Shown here: positions 1-15,284 of the stretch, one piece after another
How positions within the stretch are numbered: position 1 is the stretch's first letter
Layout: every line of letters starts with the position of its first letter
Source: Okapia johnstoni
Taxonomy: Eukaryota; Chordata; Mammalia; Artiodactyla; Giraffidae
Assembly: GCA_024291935.2 (NCBI GenBank)
Contig: CM044309.1
Span: 3,782,001-3,846,000 of the forward strand
Length of the DNA: 64,000 bases
Direction of reading: 5' to 3'
The notes under the pieces: generated by a model
Database searches by the model: none
Seen by the model: the letters and a program-made list of their open reading frames with translations, nothing else
Told to the model about the DNA's origin: nothing
Program-made: the position numbers and the translations under genes

Positions 1-214
1 CAGCAGCCAAACCATAACAATTACAGTGTGTTTAAAATAAATAAATACATTTGTAAGCATCTGTGCTTGGCTTTTCTGCTAGGCTTTAATGTGGCTCATT
101 AACATAACCAGATTTTAAAATGCAGGCAGAAAAGAAAGAAAATAAAATGTTAGATAAAATCTTTATATCAACATAGCCTTTGAGCATTTGAAGTGGTTTT
201 CTCAGTTCCACTGT

Positions 215-637
215 TGTTGTCTTTGTTCCATCACTCAGTCGTGTCCGACTCTTTGTGACCCCGTGGACTACAGCACGCCAGGCTTCCCTGTCCTATTTTT
301 CGGTGTTCAGCCTTCTTTATGGTCCACTCTCACATCCATACATGACTACTGGAAAAACTGTAGCTCTGACTATACAGACCTTTGTCAGCAAAGTAATGTC
401 TCTGATTTCTAACACACCGTCTAGGTTTGTCATTGCTTTTCTTCCAAGGAGGAAGCATCTTTTAATTTCATGGCTGCAGTCATCATCTGCAGTGATTTTG
501 GAGCCCCAAAAAATAAAGTCAGCCACTGTTTCCACTGTTTCCCCATCTATTTGCCATGAAGTGATGGGACTGGATGCCATGATCTTAGTTTTCTGAATGA
601 TGAGCTTTAAGCCAACTTTTTCACTCTCCTCTTTCAC
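215..637 (-). mobile_element. BovB LINE fragment, 3' part with internal deletion
   Basis: Antisense BovB. The sequence starts with the characteristic 3' end (cactcagtcgtgtccgactc read on +), then jumps near 296-302 from the terminal region straight to the reverse-transcriptase tail, so roughly 200 bases are missing. It ends in the region encoding [19 protein letters not shown]. The frame is broken. Confidence 0.88.
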
Positions 638-1179
638 ATTAATTAATAATATTTAAGTATATAATATATAATATTATATAAAATAGTGCTTAATTAAGGT
701 ACACATTTCATTACTGGATAATGTTAATTAATAATATTTAAGATTATCTGTATACTATAACCTGGCTCCTAGTTTCTCTATTGTCTAAAAACAAGCTAAA
801 GGAATATATCCTAGGAACTTTGTTATTTTTTTTTTCAATTTATCATTTTTCTGATCTTGAAGAATAATTCTAAATTCAAGTCTGGTAATCACCCATACAA
901 AAATAAACTATTATACTCATCTGGACAACCAAAGATTTGTATGATAATATATTTTCTTTCATGTATAATTTTTGCAATTTTTTTTTGTTGTAGAACCTAT
1001 CTAGTGGAAAGAGTAAAAGACATTTTCCTTTGAAGATAATATTACTGATGTCTTCTAAAACACCTATTATGTATATGTACTCAATCACGAGAACAAATTC
1101 ATTCTCTCTTTAACTTGAAACACTATCTCTCTGGTTACTTCCAAATTTACTTTTGTACCTTTGATCACTCTTATAAAGT
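638..1179. other. Intronic, AT-rich, no gene seen
   Basis: Contains a 19-bp direct repeat (ttaattaataatatttaag at 639-657 and 724-742) and nothing else that I recognise. Confidence 0.6.
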
Positions 1180-2060
1180 CCAGGCTTATGTACCCAACTG
1201 CCTACTTATCACATGTATTTGGACACAGATAGACATCTGACAATCAACAGGTCTGAACAGACCCTCTGAACCTCCTCCTCAACCTGAACTTCTAGAAGTC
1301 TTTATCCCAGCAAATGGCAAGGCTCTACTTCCAAGCTCTACCTCCAGACCCCAAATTCTGGAGTTCTTATCGACTCCCCATTTCAACTACACTTTACTTC
1401 TTACTGTTTGCATATTTTTCCCATTAATCTTTAAAATATATGCAGAATTCATCTACTTCTCACAATGCAACTGCTAATACTTTGGTCCAATCCAATCTAC
1501 TGAGATCCCTCCATTGAATTATATCCACAAGCGTCTTAGTGATCTCACTGAATCCACGCTTACCTTCCTACAGTCTTTTCACAACACGAAGTCAGAAGGA
1601 TGCTCTTCAAAAACTCAGTAAGCCCTGTAACACTCAGAGTACAAGCCACAGTGGTACTTTGGCCAACAAGACTACAGTCTTCTCCATGTCCTTTCCCCTT
1701 CTCAAGTCTCTGCCTTCCCCTGACTGCTTGTACTTTTCTCTCAGTAGCAATTTCCAGTCCAGCCTCCCCGGGCTCTTGGCTGTCTCTAGTACACCCTCTT
1801 GGCTGTCTCTGGCATACCCAAGCACACTTCTGTCTCAGGCCTTAGTATTTATCACCCCTCTGCCTCACATGCCCCCTTCCCACGCCACCATCCCTGGACA
1901 ATCCCTGGACTGAGACTTTTCCTCCAGTTTCACCTCATCAGCGAAGCTTTCCCTGACCCCTGACCACCTTGTATAAAATAGCAAACCTCACTTCCCAGCC
2001 AGGCATTGCTTCCCTTCTTGTTTTCAGTATTTTTCTCCATTCAGGGATGTATATTTCACT
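1180..2060 (+). mobile_element. L2 LINE fragment (ORF end and 3' region)
   Basis: Matches the L2 consensus over the end of the reverse-transcriptase ORF and the 3' region: the segments cccaactgcctactt, ggaatgc-type text and ttccctgacccctgaccacc fall in the expected order. It is old and heavily diverged. The 124-codon open frame at 1539-1913 is chance within it. Confidence 0.7.
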
Positions 2061-2181
2061 GTAGTTCAAAACAGTGTAGTTTGTTGTTTAAAATAATTAT
2101 CAGATGATACACATTGATACACTCCTTTTAACCAGATTCATCCATGCCAGTGTTTACTTCCTTGTGTTAAATTTATACTTG

Positions 2182-2312
2182 TAGGGACTTTCCTGGTGGT
2201 CCAGGGGTTTAGACTCTGCACTTACAGTGCAAGAGTACAGTTTCAGTCCCTCACGGGGAGACTAAGATCCCACGTGATACACAGCGGGACCTAAATAAAT
2301 AATAAATAAAAG
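2182..2312 (+). mobile_element. CHR-type tRNA-derived SINE
   Basis: Starts gggactttcctggtggtcca, has a tRNA-like head with a degenerate B box (agtttcagtccc) and ends in an A-rich (ATAA)n tail. This is the cetartiodactyl CHR/ART2A type rather than Bov-tA. Confidence 0.75.
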
Positions 2313-2999
2313 CTGACATTTCCATTTTAAAAATGTATATTTGTAAGGAAAATTGCTGCAAGTCTCTTTCTCTCTCTCCCAAACTCTATATGTAGTTTAT
2401 TGTCTTCAATAACCTACATGCATTGTTTATTCTCTTATTCCACTCCCAGATGAGAGTTCCACAATTTGAGGGACTTAAGTCTCTCTCTTTAACTAACACA
2501 TCTACAGCTCCTGGCAAGGAACCTGACAACAATAAACTCTGTCGAGTGAATACCTCAGACACTTGAGTTGAAAAATGAGGGCAACTCCTGCCCTTGTGGA
2601 CAGAGACCTTTAAAGAAATGATCATTCAAAGTATCATCGGAAAGAAGTGTGGTTGTGAGGAGGATGAGATCCTTGAAGAAGAAGATCACAGGTCAAGGAT
2701 AACTTTACCATGTTGGCAGCATTTGAGCCAAATATTTAAGTATTAAATGGCATTTGCCAGGTGAGGAAGGTGAGAGTGTAGGACAGGCCAGTGAAAACAA
2801 AGAAACAAAGGCATGGATATCTGAAAACGCAAGACCGCTTTAAGGGGCGCTGAACAGATGTGGCTGCATAGAGACTAAGATAATGATAAAGACAAGGAGA
2901 AGGTGAGATGAGAGATGATCTGGAGTTGACTGGGAAACAAAGCAATTTTCTCAAACTCCAAAATTTGTGATTTTTAAATTTCAGAATTCATTGTTTCTG
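2313..2999. other. Intronic, no gene seen
   Basis: Unique-looking sequence. Short open frames on the minus strand (2386-2625, 2736-2954) show no recognisable protein. Confidence 0.55.
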
Positions 3000-3347
3000 T
3001 TTTATTCACTAACTCATGTCCGACTCTTGAGACCCCATGGACTATAGCCCACCAGGCTCCTCTTGTCCATAGGATTTACCGGGCAGGAATACTGGTGTGG
3101 GTTGCATTTCCTTCTCCAGAAGATCTTCCCGACTCAGAGATCGAACTCCATCTCCTGAACTGGCAGCGGATTCTTCACTGCTGAGCCACCGGGGAGCCTT
3201 GGCCTGGTGGGCTGTTAGTGTTATTTAGTCTCTAAGTCACGCCTGACTCTTTTGCGACTCCATGGACTATAGCCCGCCAGGCTCCTCTGTCCATGGGGTT
3301 TCCCAGGCAAGAGCACTGGAGCGGGTTTCCATTTCCTTCTCCAGGGG
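3000..3347 (-). mobile_element. Two antisense Bov-tA/Bov-A SINE copies
   Basis: 3000-3203 is a full antisense Bov-tA (ends in the tRNA head, gagccaccggggagcc). 3212-3347 is a second, headless Bov-A unit in the same orientation, ending at ccttctccagggg. Both are diverged. Confidence 0.88.
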
Positions 3348-3860
3348 CATAATCTTTAGAAATCGGATCTAATCTTCCCAAGCTTCCAGCTTGTCTGTAT
3401 TAGGAACATATTGTGCAGAAGGCAGTGAATTGCATAATAGCAAGTTGCTTTAAAATGTTATTCTTAGTAAGAGAAATATTCCTGACTCATTCTGTCTGCT
3501 ACTCTATATAAAAATAAATAATGGTGTTATATCCTCTACAACATATCTTTAACGATGAAGATTATGCATTTAGAGTACAGAGGTGGAACTGGGAAGAGTT
3601 TTGCCCAAGTCATGGGTTACTTTCATATTCCTTCATCACAGTGCTTCTGATGGAGAAAAGGCATATTTTCATGATATATAGATATATATAGATATATATA
3701 TACATATATATGTATATATATATTTTTTGAGACTGCCTGTCTGTCTATCTATCTCCCCATTAGACAGTCAATCCAAAAGTATTGCCAGGACATACACAAA
3801 GCTTTTAATAAAATTTGTTGGTCTATTTGAAGTTGACATGAAGTGGCCATATCTGTAATA
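3348..3860. other. Intronic, no gene seen
   Basis: Unique-looking except for an AT-rich simple repeat at 3674-3727. Confidence 0.55.
3674..3727. repeat. (AT)n-rich simple repeat with GATA variants
   Basis: Runs of atatatagatatatatagat then tatatatacatatatatgta, ending in a T run. Confidence 0.9.
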
Positions 3861-4046
3861 CATAAGCATGCCTACAGATTTTCTGGCATTTGCTAATTCT
3901 GACTGCAGCTCAGATCATCAGCTGCTCATACCAAAATTCAGGCTTAAACTAAAGGAAGTGGGTAAAATCACTAGGCCAGCCAGGTACAACTTAAATCAAA
4001 TCCCCTATGAATATGCTGTGGAGGTAATGAATAGATTCAAGGGATT
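3861..4046 (+). mobile_element. Older BovB LINE, left part (endonuclease end)
   Basis: Encodes NSDCSSDHQLLIPKFRLKLK and on to NRFKG, the end of the apurinic-like endonuclease domain of BovB (the SDH motif is visible). It is interrupted at 4046 by a minus-strand BovB and resumes at about 5088. Confidence 0.85.
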
Positions 4047-5053
4047 CAGTTCAGTTCAGTTCAGTTCAGTCACTCAGTCGTGTCTGACTCTTTGCAACCC
4101 CATGAACGGCAGCACTCCAGGCCTCCCTGTCCATCACCAACTCCCAGAGTCTACCCAAACCCTTGTCCATCGAGTTGGTGATGCCATCCAACCATCTCAT
4201 CCTCTGTCGTCCCCTTCTCCTCCTGCCCCCAATCCTACCCAGCATTAGTGTCTTTTCCAATGAGTCAACTCTTCGCATGAGGTGGCCAAAGTATTGGAGT
4301 TTCAGCTTCAACATCAGTCCTTCCAATGAACACCCAGGATTGATCTCTTTTAGGATGGATTGATTGGATCTCCTTGCAGTCCAAGGGACTCTCAAGAGTC
4401 TTCTCCAACACCACAGTTTAAAAGCATCAATTCTGCGGCGCTCAGCTTTCTTCACTGTCCAACTCTCACATCCATACATGACCACTGGAAAAACCATAGC
4501 CTTGACTAGACGGACTTTTGTTGGCAAAGTAATGTCTCTGCTTTTCAATATGCTATCTAGGTTGGCCATATCTTCCTTCCAAGGAGTAAGCATCATTTAA
4601 TTTCATGGCTGCAATCACCATCAGCAGTGATTTTGGAGCCCATAAAAATAAAATCTGACACTGTTTCCACTGTTTCCCCATCTATTTCCCATGAAGTGAT
4701 GGGACCAGATGCCATGATCTTAGTTTTCTGAATGTTGAGCTTTAAGCCAACTTTTTCACTCTCCTCTTTCACTTTCATCAAGAGGCTGTTTAGTTCTTCA
4801 CTTTCCGCCAAAAGGGTGGTGTCATCTGCATATCTGAGGTTATTGATATTTCTCCTGGCAATCTTGATTCCAGCTTGTGTTTCTTCCAGCCCAGCGTTTC
4901 TCATGATGTACTCTGCATGTAAGTTAAATAAGAAGGGTGACAATATACAGCCTTGACGTACTCCTTTTCCTATTTGGAACCAGTCTGTTGTTCCCTGTCC
5001 AGTTCTAACTGTTGCTTCCTGACCTGCATACAGGTTTCTCAAGAGACAGGTCA
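4047..5053 (-). mobile_element. Younger BovB LINE nested in the older copy
   Basis: Antisense, 5'-truncated, about 1.0 kb. The 3' end is marked by (TTCAG)n at 4045-4069 on the + strand. Minus-strand frames 4593-5042 (with YADD, then a frame break) and 4066-4596 cover the second half of the reverse transcriptase and its basic tail. Target duplication: attcaagggatt at 4035-4046 and attcaaggcatt at 5079-5090. Confidence 0.93.
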
Positions 5054-5078
5054 GATTAGGTCTAGTAAACAGTGTTCA
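5054..5078 (+). other. Filler at the 5' junction of the nested BovB
   Basis: attaggtctagtaaacagtg at 5055 is an extra copy of the sequence that follows the target site at 5088, placed between the insert's 5' end and the target duplication. Confidence 0.75.
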
Positions 5079-7095
5079 ATTCAAGGCATTAGGTCTAGTA
5101 AACAGTGTGCCTGAAGAACTATGGACAGAGGTCCTAATATTGTACAGAAGGCAGGGAACAAAACAATTCTAAAAAACAAGAAAAGCAAGAAGTCAAAGTG
5201 GTTATCTGAGGAGGCTTTACAAATAGATGAAGAAACAAGAGAAGGGAAAAGCAAGGGAGAAAGGGAAAGGTATATCCAACTAAATTCAGAGTTCCAAAGA
5301 CTAGCGAGGAGAGACAAGAAGGCCTTCTTCGGTGAACAGTACATAAAACGAGAAGAAAACAGCAGAAGCGAAAAGCCTAGAGATGGCTTCAGGAAAAGTG
5401 GAGACATCAAGGGTATATTTCACCCAAAGATGGGCACAGGGAAGGACAGGAATGGTAGAGACCTAGTAGATGCGGAAGAGATCAAGAAGAGATGGAAAGA
5501 ATACACAGAAGAATTGTAAAAAGCAAACCAAAAAAGATCTTAATGAACTAGATGACTACAGTGGTGTGGTGAGTCACCAGAGCCAGACATTCTGGACAGT
5601 GAAATCAAGTGGGCCTTAGGAAGCACTGCTGTTAATAAACCCAGTAGGTGCAATGGAAGTCCAGTAGAGCTATTCAGAACCCTAAAGGATGATGCCATCA
5701 AGGTGTTGCATTCAATATGTCAGCAAATCTGGAAGACCCAACAGTGGCCACAGGTCTGGAAAAAGTCAATCCTCATCCCAATTCCCAAGAAGGGTAGTAC
5801 TAAAAAATGTGCTAACCATCAGACAATCGCACTCATCTCCCAGGCTAGTAATGTCACGATTAAAATTTTGCATGCTAGGCTTCAGCATTATGCAAATAAG
5901 AACATCCGGATGTCCAGGCTCGGTTTAGAAAAGAAAGAGGAACCAGAGATCAAATGGCCAACATTCACTGGATCATAGAGATAGCTAGGGAATTCCAGAA
6001 AAGCATTCACCTCTGTTTCATTGACTATGCTAAAGCCTTTGTGTGGATCTTAACACACTGTGGAAAGCTCTTAAAGAAATGGAAATACCAGACCATCTTA
6101 CCTGTCTCCTGAGAAACCTGTATGCAGGTCAAGAAGCAACAGTTAGAAGCCTGTGTGGAACAACTGATTGGTTCAAGATTGAGAAGGAGTACCACAGGAC
6201 TGTCTGCTGTCACCCTGTTTGTTTAACCTATACGCTGAGCACATCATGAGACATGCCAGGCTGGATGAGTTACAGGCTGGAATCAAGATAGGTAGGAGAA
6301 ACATCAACAACCTCACTATGCGGATGATACCACTCTAATGGCAGAAAGTGAAGAGAAGCTAAACACTCCCCCTCTTGATGAGGGTGAAGGAGGAGAGTGA
6401 AAGAGTGGGCTTAAAGCTAAATATTAAGAAAACTAAAATCATGGCATCCAGCCCTATTACCGCATGGCAAATAGAAGGGGAAAAGGTGGAAGTAGTGACA
6501 GATTTCCTTTTCTTGGGCTCCAAAATCACTGTGATGGTGACTGCGGCCATAAAATCAGGAGACAATTGCTTCTTGGCAGGAAAGCGATAACAAACCTAGA
6601 CAGTGTGTTGAAAAGCAGAGACATTGCCAACAAAGATTTGTATAGTCAAGGCTATGGTCTTCCCACTGGTCAAGTACAGTTGTGAGAGCTGGACCATAAA
6701 GAAGAGAGAGCACCAGAGAATAGATGCCTTCAAACTGTGGTGCTGGAGAAGACTCCTGAAAGTCCTTTGGACAACAAGGAGATCAAACTAGTCAATCTTA
6801 ACAGAAATCAACCCTGAATACTCGATGGAAGGACTGATGCTAAAGCTAAAGCTCCAGTAGTTTGGTCATCTGATGTGAACAGCCGACTCACTGGAAAAGC
6901 CCCTGTGCTGGGAAAGATTGAACAGAGAAAAAGAAGAGGGCATCAGAGGATGAGATTCCTGGATGGCATCCCCGATGCGATGGACATGAACTTGGGCAAA
7001 CTTTGGGAGATGGGAGGGACAGGGAGGCCTGGCATGCTGCAGTCTGTGGGTCAAAAAGAGTCAAAAACGACTGAGCAGCTGAACAACAACAACTA
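5079..7095 (+). mobile_element. Older BovB LINE, right part (reverse transcriptase and 3' end)
   Basis: Continues the copy begun at 3861. Frames at 5121-5519 (KSKWLSEEALQ..., linker), 5703-5978, 6043-6249, 6375-6590 and 6875-7102 follow BovB order through the reverse transcriptase to the 3' end. Many frameshifts and stops separate them, and it is clearly dead. It ends with actgagcagctgaacaacaa. It is more diverged than the nested copy, fitting greater age. Confidence 0.92.
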
Positions 7096-7532
7096 TGTTT
7101 AATACACTGGACTAAGTTGTATTAAGAATGCAAAAGGATGAAGGAAGGCAGGAAGGAAGGAACTAGAGGTAGGGACAGAGAGGAGAGAAAGTGGGAGGAA
7201 GGAGTTGGATGTCCTCTCTTCATTCAAAAAGAGTTTGGTTGTAGAGAGCCTATGATGGGGTAAATCCATTAATATGCATTGCTTCAGACAACCATCCAAA
7301 GTTTCTTCTCTTTGAAATGTTGTGTCATGAGCGATCTGAATAATTTAAACAGAAATCTAAATACTTTTACATGGATGTTGTATCAGAGATCATAAAAAAT
7401 TGTCATTAGGTACCAGTCTGATATGGGATCTTTTCTTAAAACTGTTGATGCCATTTTTTAATTAAGGGGGACAGACTCTAAAGCCCAGGACCTCATGATA
7501 AGCATCAGGAGGCTCATCAGTCAATAAGAGGA
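7096..7532. other. Intronic, no gene seen
   Basis: A purine-rich (GGAA)-like stretch lies at 7137-7205; otherwise unique-looking. Confidence 0.55.
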
Positions 7533-7751
7533 GAAAGAAAGTGAAAGTGTTGGTCACTCAGTCGTGTCCGACTCTTTGCGACCCCAGGGACTGTAGCCCA
7601 CCAGGCTCCTCTGTCCATGGGATTCTCCAGGCAAGAATACTGGAGTGGGTTGCCATTTCCTTCTCCAGGGGATCTTCCCAAGCCAGAGATGGAACCTGGA
7701 TCTCCCACATTGCAGGCAGATTTTTGACCGTGTGAGCTACCAGGGAAGTCC
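7533..7751 (-). mobile_element. Bov-tA SINE
   Basis: Full antisense copy, from gtgaaagtgttggtcactca to the tRNA-like head (gagctaccagggaagtcc). Imperfect target duplication: ataagaggagaa before it and ataagaagagaa after it. Confidence 0.92.
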
Positions 7752-8084
7752 AGGAGCTTACTATAAGAAGAGAAGGAGCTTATTAAACACAGAAAAGCAT
7801 GACCCCTCAAATTCTTCAATGCCTAATTAGATCTTCATTCTCAAAAAGCTTACAATTTAATAGGAAAAGTAGATATATAAAGGAAAAACCAACAGGCACA
7901 CGGTGTCTAGCAGTAAATGTGAAATGCTGTTAAATAGATTGCAGATGAGAGACCCAACTTCCAGTGGGCTAAACTAAGAGAATTAGTTGGGCAGGTAAGA
8001 GTAAAACTAAGCTCCGAAAAGCAGACAGACATAATCGAGAAAAGAAAGACTCCTTGCTGGAAAGGGTATATAAACAATAGTAAT
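7752..8084. other. Intronic, no gene seen
   Basis: A-rich sequence; nothing recognised. Confidence 0.5.
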
Positions 8085-8240
8085 AATATCTTCTGCTTCT
8101 ACCATGTATTTTGCTTAACGATATTCTGGTCATGATGCTAAGTGCTTATGTGCATTGTTTCATTAAATTCTTATAACACGTCTTTAGGGTAAAGGGTGGA
8201 AGTTAGAGGTAAGGAACCTGAATCTTAGTAATTATAAGTG
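8085..8240 (+). mobile_element. MIR SINE fragment
   Basis: Diverged but in MIR order: taccatgtattttgc, gctaagtgcttatgtgc, ttcttataacacg, then aggtaaggaacctg. Confidence 0.65.
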
Positions 8241-8412
8241 ATTCTCCAATAAACATAGATGCAAATCAGAGTCTATCTGGTTGCACACACTGTTAGAGCA
8301 AGCATTAAGTTATTCTGTTCAAATGACGTTGCTTTGGTAAACAATGGAATACATGCCTGGAAATATACTTTAGAGCAGACCCTGGAGACCAGTCTGAAGA
8401 ATGGTGCGTGTG

Positions 8413-8815
8413 TTTCGTTCAGTTCAGTCTCTCAGTCACGTCCAACTCCCTGCGACGCCATGGACTGCAGCATGCCAGGCCTCCCTGTCCATCGCCAACT
8501 CCCGGAGTTTACTCAAACTCATGCCCATTGAGTTGGTGATGCCATCCACCCATCTCATCCTCTGCTGTTCCCTTCTCCTCCTGCCTTCAATCTTTCGCAG
8601 CATCAGGGTCTTTTCTAATGAGTTGGTTCTTCGCATCAGGTGGCCAAAGTATTGGAGTTTCAGCTTCAGCATCAGTCCTTCCAGTGAATATTCAGGACTG
8701 ATCTCCTTTAGGATGGACTGGTTGGATCTCCTTGCAGTCCAACGGATTCTCAAGGGTCTTCTCCAGCACCACAGTTCAAAAGTATCGATTCTTTGGTGTT
8801 CAGCTTTCTTTGTGC
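8413..8815 (-). mobile_element. BovB LINE 3' fragment
   Basis: Antisense, from ttcagttcagtctctcagtc to agctttctttg. The minus frame 8436-8753 reads the RTE tail ([14 protein letters not shown] and on). It is 5'-truncated. Confidence 0.92.
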
Positions 8816-12239
<3,424 letters not shown>

Positions 12240-12440
12240 AATTTATTTATTTTTAGTTGAAGGACAATTGCATTACAGAATCAAAATTGTGTTGGTTTCT
12301 GCCACACATCAACATGAATCACCCACAGGCACACATGTGTCCCCTGCCTCTGCAGCTTCCCTCCCACCTCCCACCCTATCCCACCCTTCTAGGTAGTTGC
12401 AGAGTGCCAATTTGATTTCCCTAGTCTAATACCCTGTTAT
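12240..12440 (-). mobile_element. L1 LINE 3'-end fragment
   Basis: Antisense ruminant L1 end (gttggtttctgccacacatc, then a C-rich stretch of cctcccaccc type and accctgttatatggcaac). It is a short, 5'-truncated copy. Confidence 0.82.
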
Positions 12441-12764
12441 ATGGCAACCGAGAGTTTTAAAATTATACATTTTAAACAGAACTGGGATAAACTTAGAGAT
12501 GAGCCAGTGCATAAATTGCAAATTGCATTCTGCTGGGTCTTTGATGTCTCAGAAGCTCCTTGAAAATGAGCTGAGGGCTGGAAGGAGACCTCGGAGCCAG
12601 AGGAACTGATGGCTCCTCCAAACCCAGCCCTTTCTCCAAACAGTGGGGCTCTACCTGTGTCTATTTGATACATTGAAATTTGTCATAAGATTTCATTGGC
12701 TGAAAGAGCTTCACTTTTCAAAATTAGGCAAGACAATTTTTAAAACCACTCATCAAATCCAGCT
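12441..12764. other. Intronic, no gene seen
   Basis: Nothing recognised. A 78-codon minus frame (12437-12673) has no visible family features. Confidence 0.5.
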
Positions 12765-12870
12765 TTCTCATTTTGCAGATGAGAAAAGGAAGGCTCAGGA
12801 GGTTAACTGACTGTTCCATAACCACACAAATGGTTCGAGATAGACCTGGGTCTCAAAGCCAGGTCTGGTG
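12765..12870 (+). mobile_element. MIR SINE core fragment
   Basis: ctcattttgcagatgagaaa, then ggttaactgactg and gacctgggtctcaaagcc follow the MIR core order. Confidence 0.75.
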
Positions 12871-13109
12871 AGGGAAAGCGGTGCCTTCTCTCAGGTATCA
12901 GCCTCAGGTGCCGCTCAGGATCCCCCTGAAGTGAGGCTCCCTGGGTAGCAGCCGAGGAGGAGATCCAGCCCGTCTGGTGAGTGTGTCACTGGGCAGCGGA
13001 CTAGCGGTGACCCCGTGGTTAGTCACGCGGGGTTCAGAAGTGAAGCCGGGTTGAGGGGGTGTTAGAGCCTACTGGTGAGAGCAGTGCGCTGCGGCTCACG
13101 TCCTCACAC

Positions 13110-13235
13110 GCCACTTAGCCTCAGTCTTCTCGTTTATCACATGAGGACAGTAATGGCTGCCATTGTGGGAAGTGAGTCAAGTAGCATATGTAAGTCATTT
13201 ACTAGCCCAGAATAAATGCTTAATAATTGGAGCCA
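13110..13235 (-). mobile_element. MIR SINE fragment
   Basis: Antisense: cacttagcctcagtcttctc, atcacatgaggacagtaatg, then agaataaatgcttaataa. Confidence 0.7.
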
Positions 13236-14594
13236 TTTAGTGTCCATAGAAATGTAAGCATATACAGGCAAACAAATACTTCCTATGACTTTCATGACAC
13301 CAGTGTTTTAAATCATAAGCCATGTACCTAGATTCTCATTAACTTTTATTAAGTTAGTGTGGGGGAGAAATGATAAATAATCCACAAAATAAGATCATTT
13401 TTATTAAAAATTTCTGTTACATTTTCTACTGAGAAAACATATGCTGCCTATACTTCTTAATAGAGAAATTGAGATTTTAGGAAGCTTTTTATCTGCTGTC
13501 TATGGCACTAATCTAAACTGTTGCCGAAACTGAAATATCCTGTGATGTTGCCTAAATCAATGTTTCCCTTTGAGGAACTTCTGTGAAATTCGTTATTACG
13601 TAAAACAACCCTTACAGCAAAGGACTTTGATAACCAATTTGCACTTCAGTTTAAAGGATCATGGAGAACTCATTTAAATATAAATCACCTCAAAGAGAAA
13701 AATGTGATCCTTATTCCATAATATTATAACTTCCAGTTTCCTGCAATGAAAAATACCTTCCACATATCTTCTTAGAAGATCATCTATAAACGTGACACTA
13801 AAATTCAAAGCTTGCATTTTCTTTTCATGAAAAGCTGTCACCTTATTTTGTATGTGTTTAAACCTTCCCAGTCACGAGGCAGTTATCTTTAAGATGATAG
13901 GCTTGAGCCTTTGATATTTATGTCTTTCTTACTTGAACACGAGGAAGAAAATGGAATTATTTAATTTGTAATTTCATTCTCTTAGTAATTGTCTCCTGAA
14001 CAATATTCATATTTATGGAGTTAAGATGATCACTTTCTAAATTTTCTTTATGAAAAGAAATCAGGGTTGCATGGTGTCTGTACTACATGACAGAAAGTGG
14101 AGAGAAATATTTTGAATCTTTTTAAGTGCCCAATACCTTCTTATTGAATTTAAGGGGATACTCATTTTATTTATTTGGTTGCAGGCCAGTTATTCAGTAG
14201 TTAACATTCACTCTTCACTATTGCTCTTTTATAGACCTCTCATTTCCAACTTATTCCATCTGATGACGAAAATTTCCAGCTTAGGATAGTGGCAGCAAAG
14301 AGATGCAGGGTTACAAGCAGGATAAAGCCACACAGCATGGAACTTGTCCTGAGTTCAAGTTTCATAGGGTGGTTTTTTTCTTTTTTATATGAAATCCTAA
14401 GCTATCAGGAGTAATTGAAATGAAGTTATAATGACATCATTTTGGATTTTTTATGCTTTAAATTGCTGCTAATAGATGTTTGCATGGTATCCTGTCTCTT
14501 CCTTTGAAGATGTGAACTTCCCCAGAACAAGGTCATGTTTTCACTAACTTTTCTAAATCTTCAAACACTGTGTACTATGCACTAGGCGTGATTT
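13236..14594. other. Intronic, no gene seen
   Basis: AT-rich, unique-looking sequence of 1.36 kb without a significant open frame or a repeat that I can name. Confidence 0.55.
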
Positions 14595-14650
14595 AGCAAG
14601 TCATTTAACTTCTCTGCGTCTCAGGCCCCTCAAAACTAGAGGAAGGGAGT
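14595..14650 (-). mobile_element. Possible short MIR fragment
   Basis: aagtcatttaacttctctgc and gtctcag match the antisense MIR core. It is too short for certainty. Confidence 0.45.
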
Positions 14651-15136
14651 ATGGCCTCAAACATATGTTCTACCTTTTAAATCATGATTAGTATGAATCC
14701 ACTCTGCAAGTATCATTTTTTCCTACTTGAATAATTCAAATAACATTGCTTTGGAATATGGTGACTATGGATTATTATAAACAACAAATAACACATATCA
14801 GTTTAGCCTCCAATTGTCCTTCTTAGATGATCCTCTTAAAGAGAGTCATAAATTGACACAAAGAGCACAATTTATATGTGGTTTACACAGTGATATAAAA
14901 CGGCCATAAAAGTTAAAAGGAGAGAGAAGTAAAATTAAAGAAGTTAGCATACAATGGACAGTGACCTCTTTTAAAAAATCAGATTTCCCGCAAAGACTCT
15001 CTGATATGAAAAGGCAATTAGGCATTCTTTAATTCAACTTTATTCTCAGTGGTAGGCCTCATGAGTGACCTGTCAGACTCACTTGGACAATTCCAAGAAA
15101 ATAGCTAACCTAGCCTACCCACTAGACCTGACCATT
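14651..15136. other. Intronic, no gene seen
   Basis: AT-rich, nothing recognised. Confidence 0.5.
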
Positions 15137-15282
15137 AGAGAGGTCACACTTCAGTCCTACAGGATAAATTCATCCTGCCTATATGTTTGATAAAAATATA
15201 GAATTTTTTTAAATAAAGCGATGTCCACTAGAGAGGTCACACTTCAGTTCCATAGGATAAATTCATCCTGCCTATATGTTTG
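15137..15282 (+). repeat. Tandem duplication beside a BovB insertion
   Basis: A block of about 50 bp (gagaggtcacacttcag...cctgcctatatgtttg) occurs at 15137-15189 and again at 15232-15282, separated by ataaaaatatagaattttt...gatgtccac. A diverged copy of that separator reappears just after the BovB at about 17196-17234. Confidence 0.85.
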
Positions 15283-15284
15283 CT

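Noticed and set aside
1539..1913. 124-codon open frame
   Set aside because: Falls within an ancient L2 fragment; its Ser/Pro/Leu-rich composition reflects the repeat.
4066..4596. 176-codon minus-strand open frame
   Set aside because: It is the reverse-transcriptase tail of the nested BovB, not a host gene.
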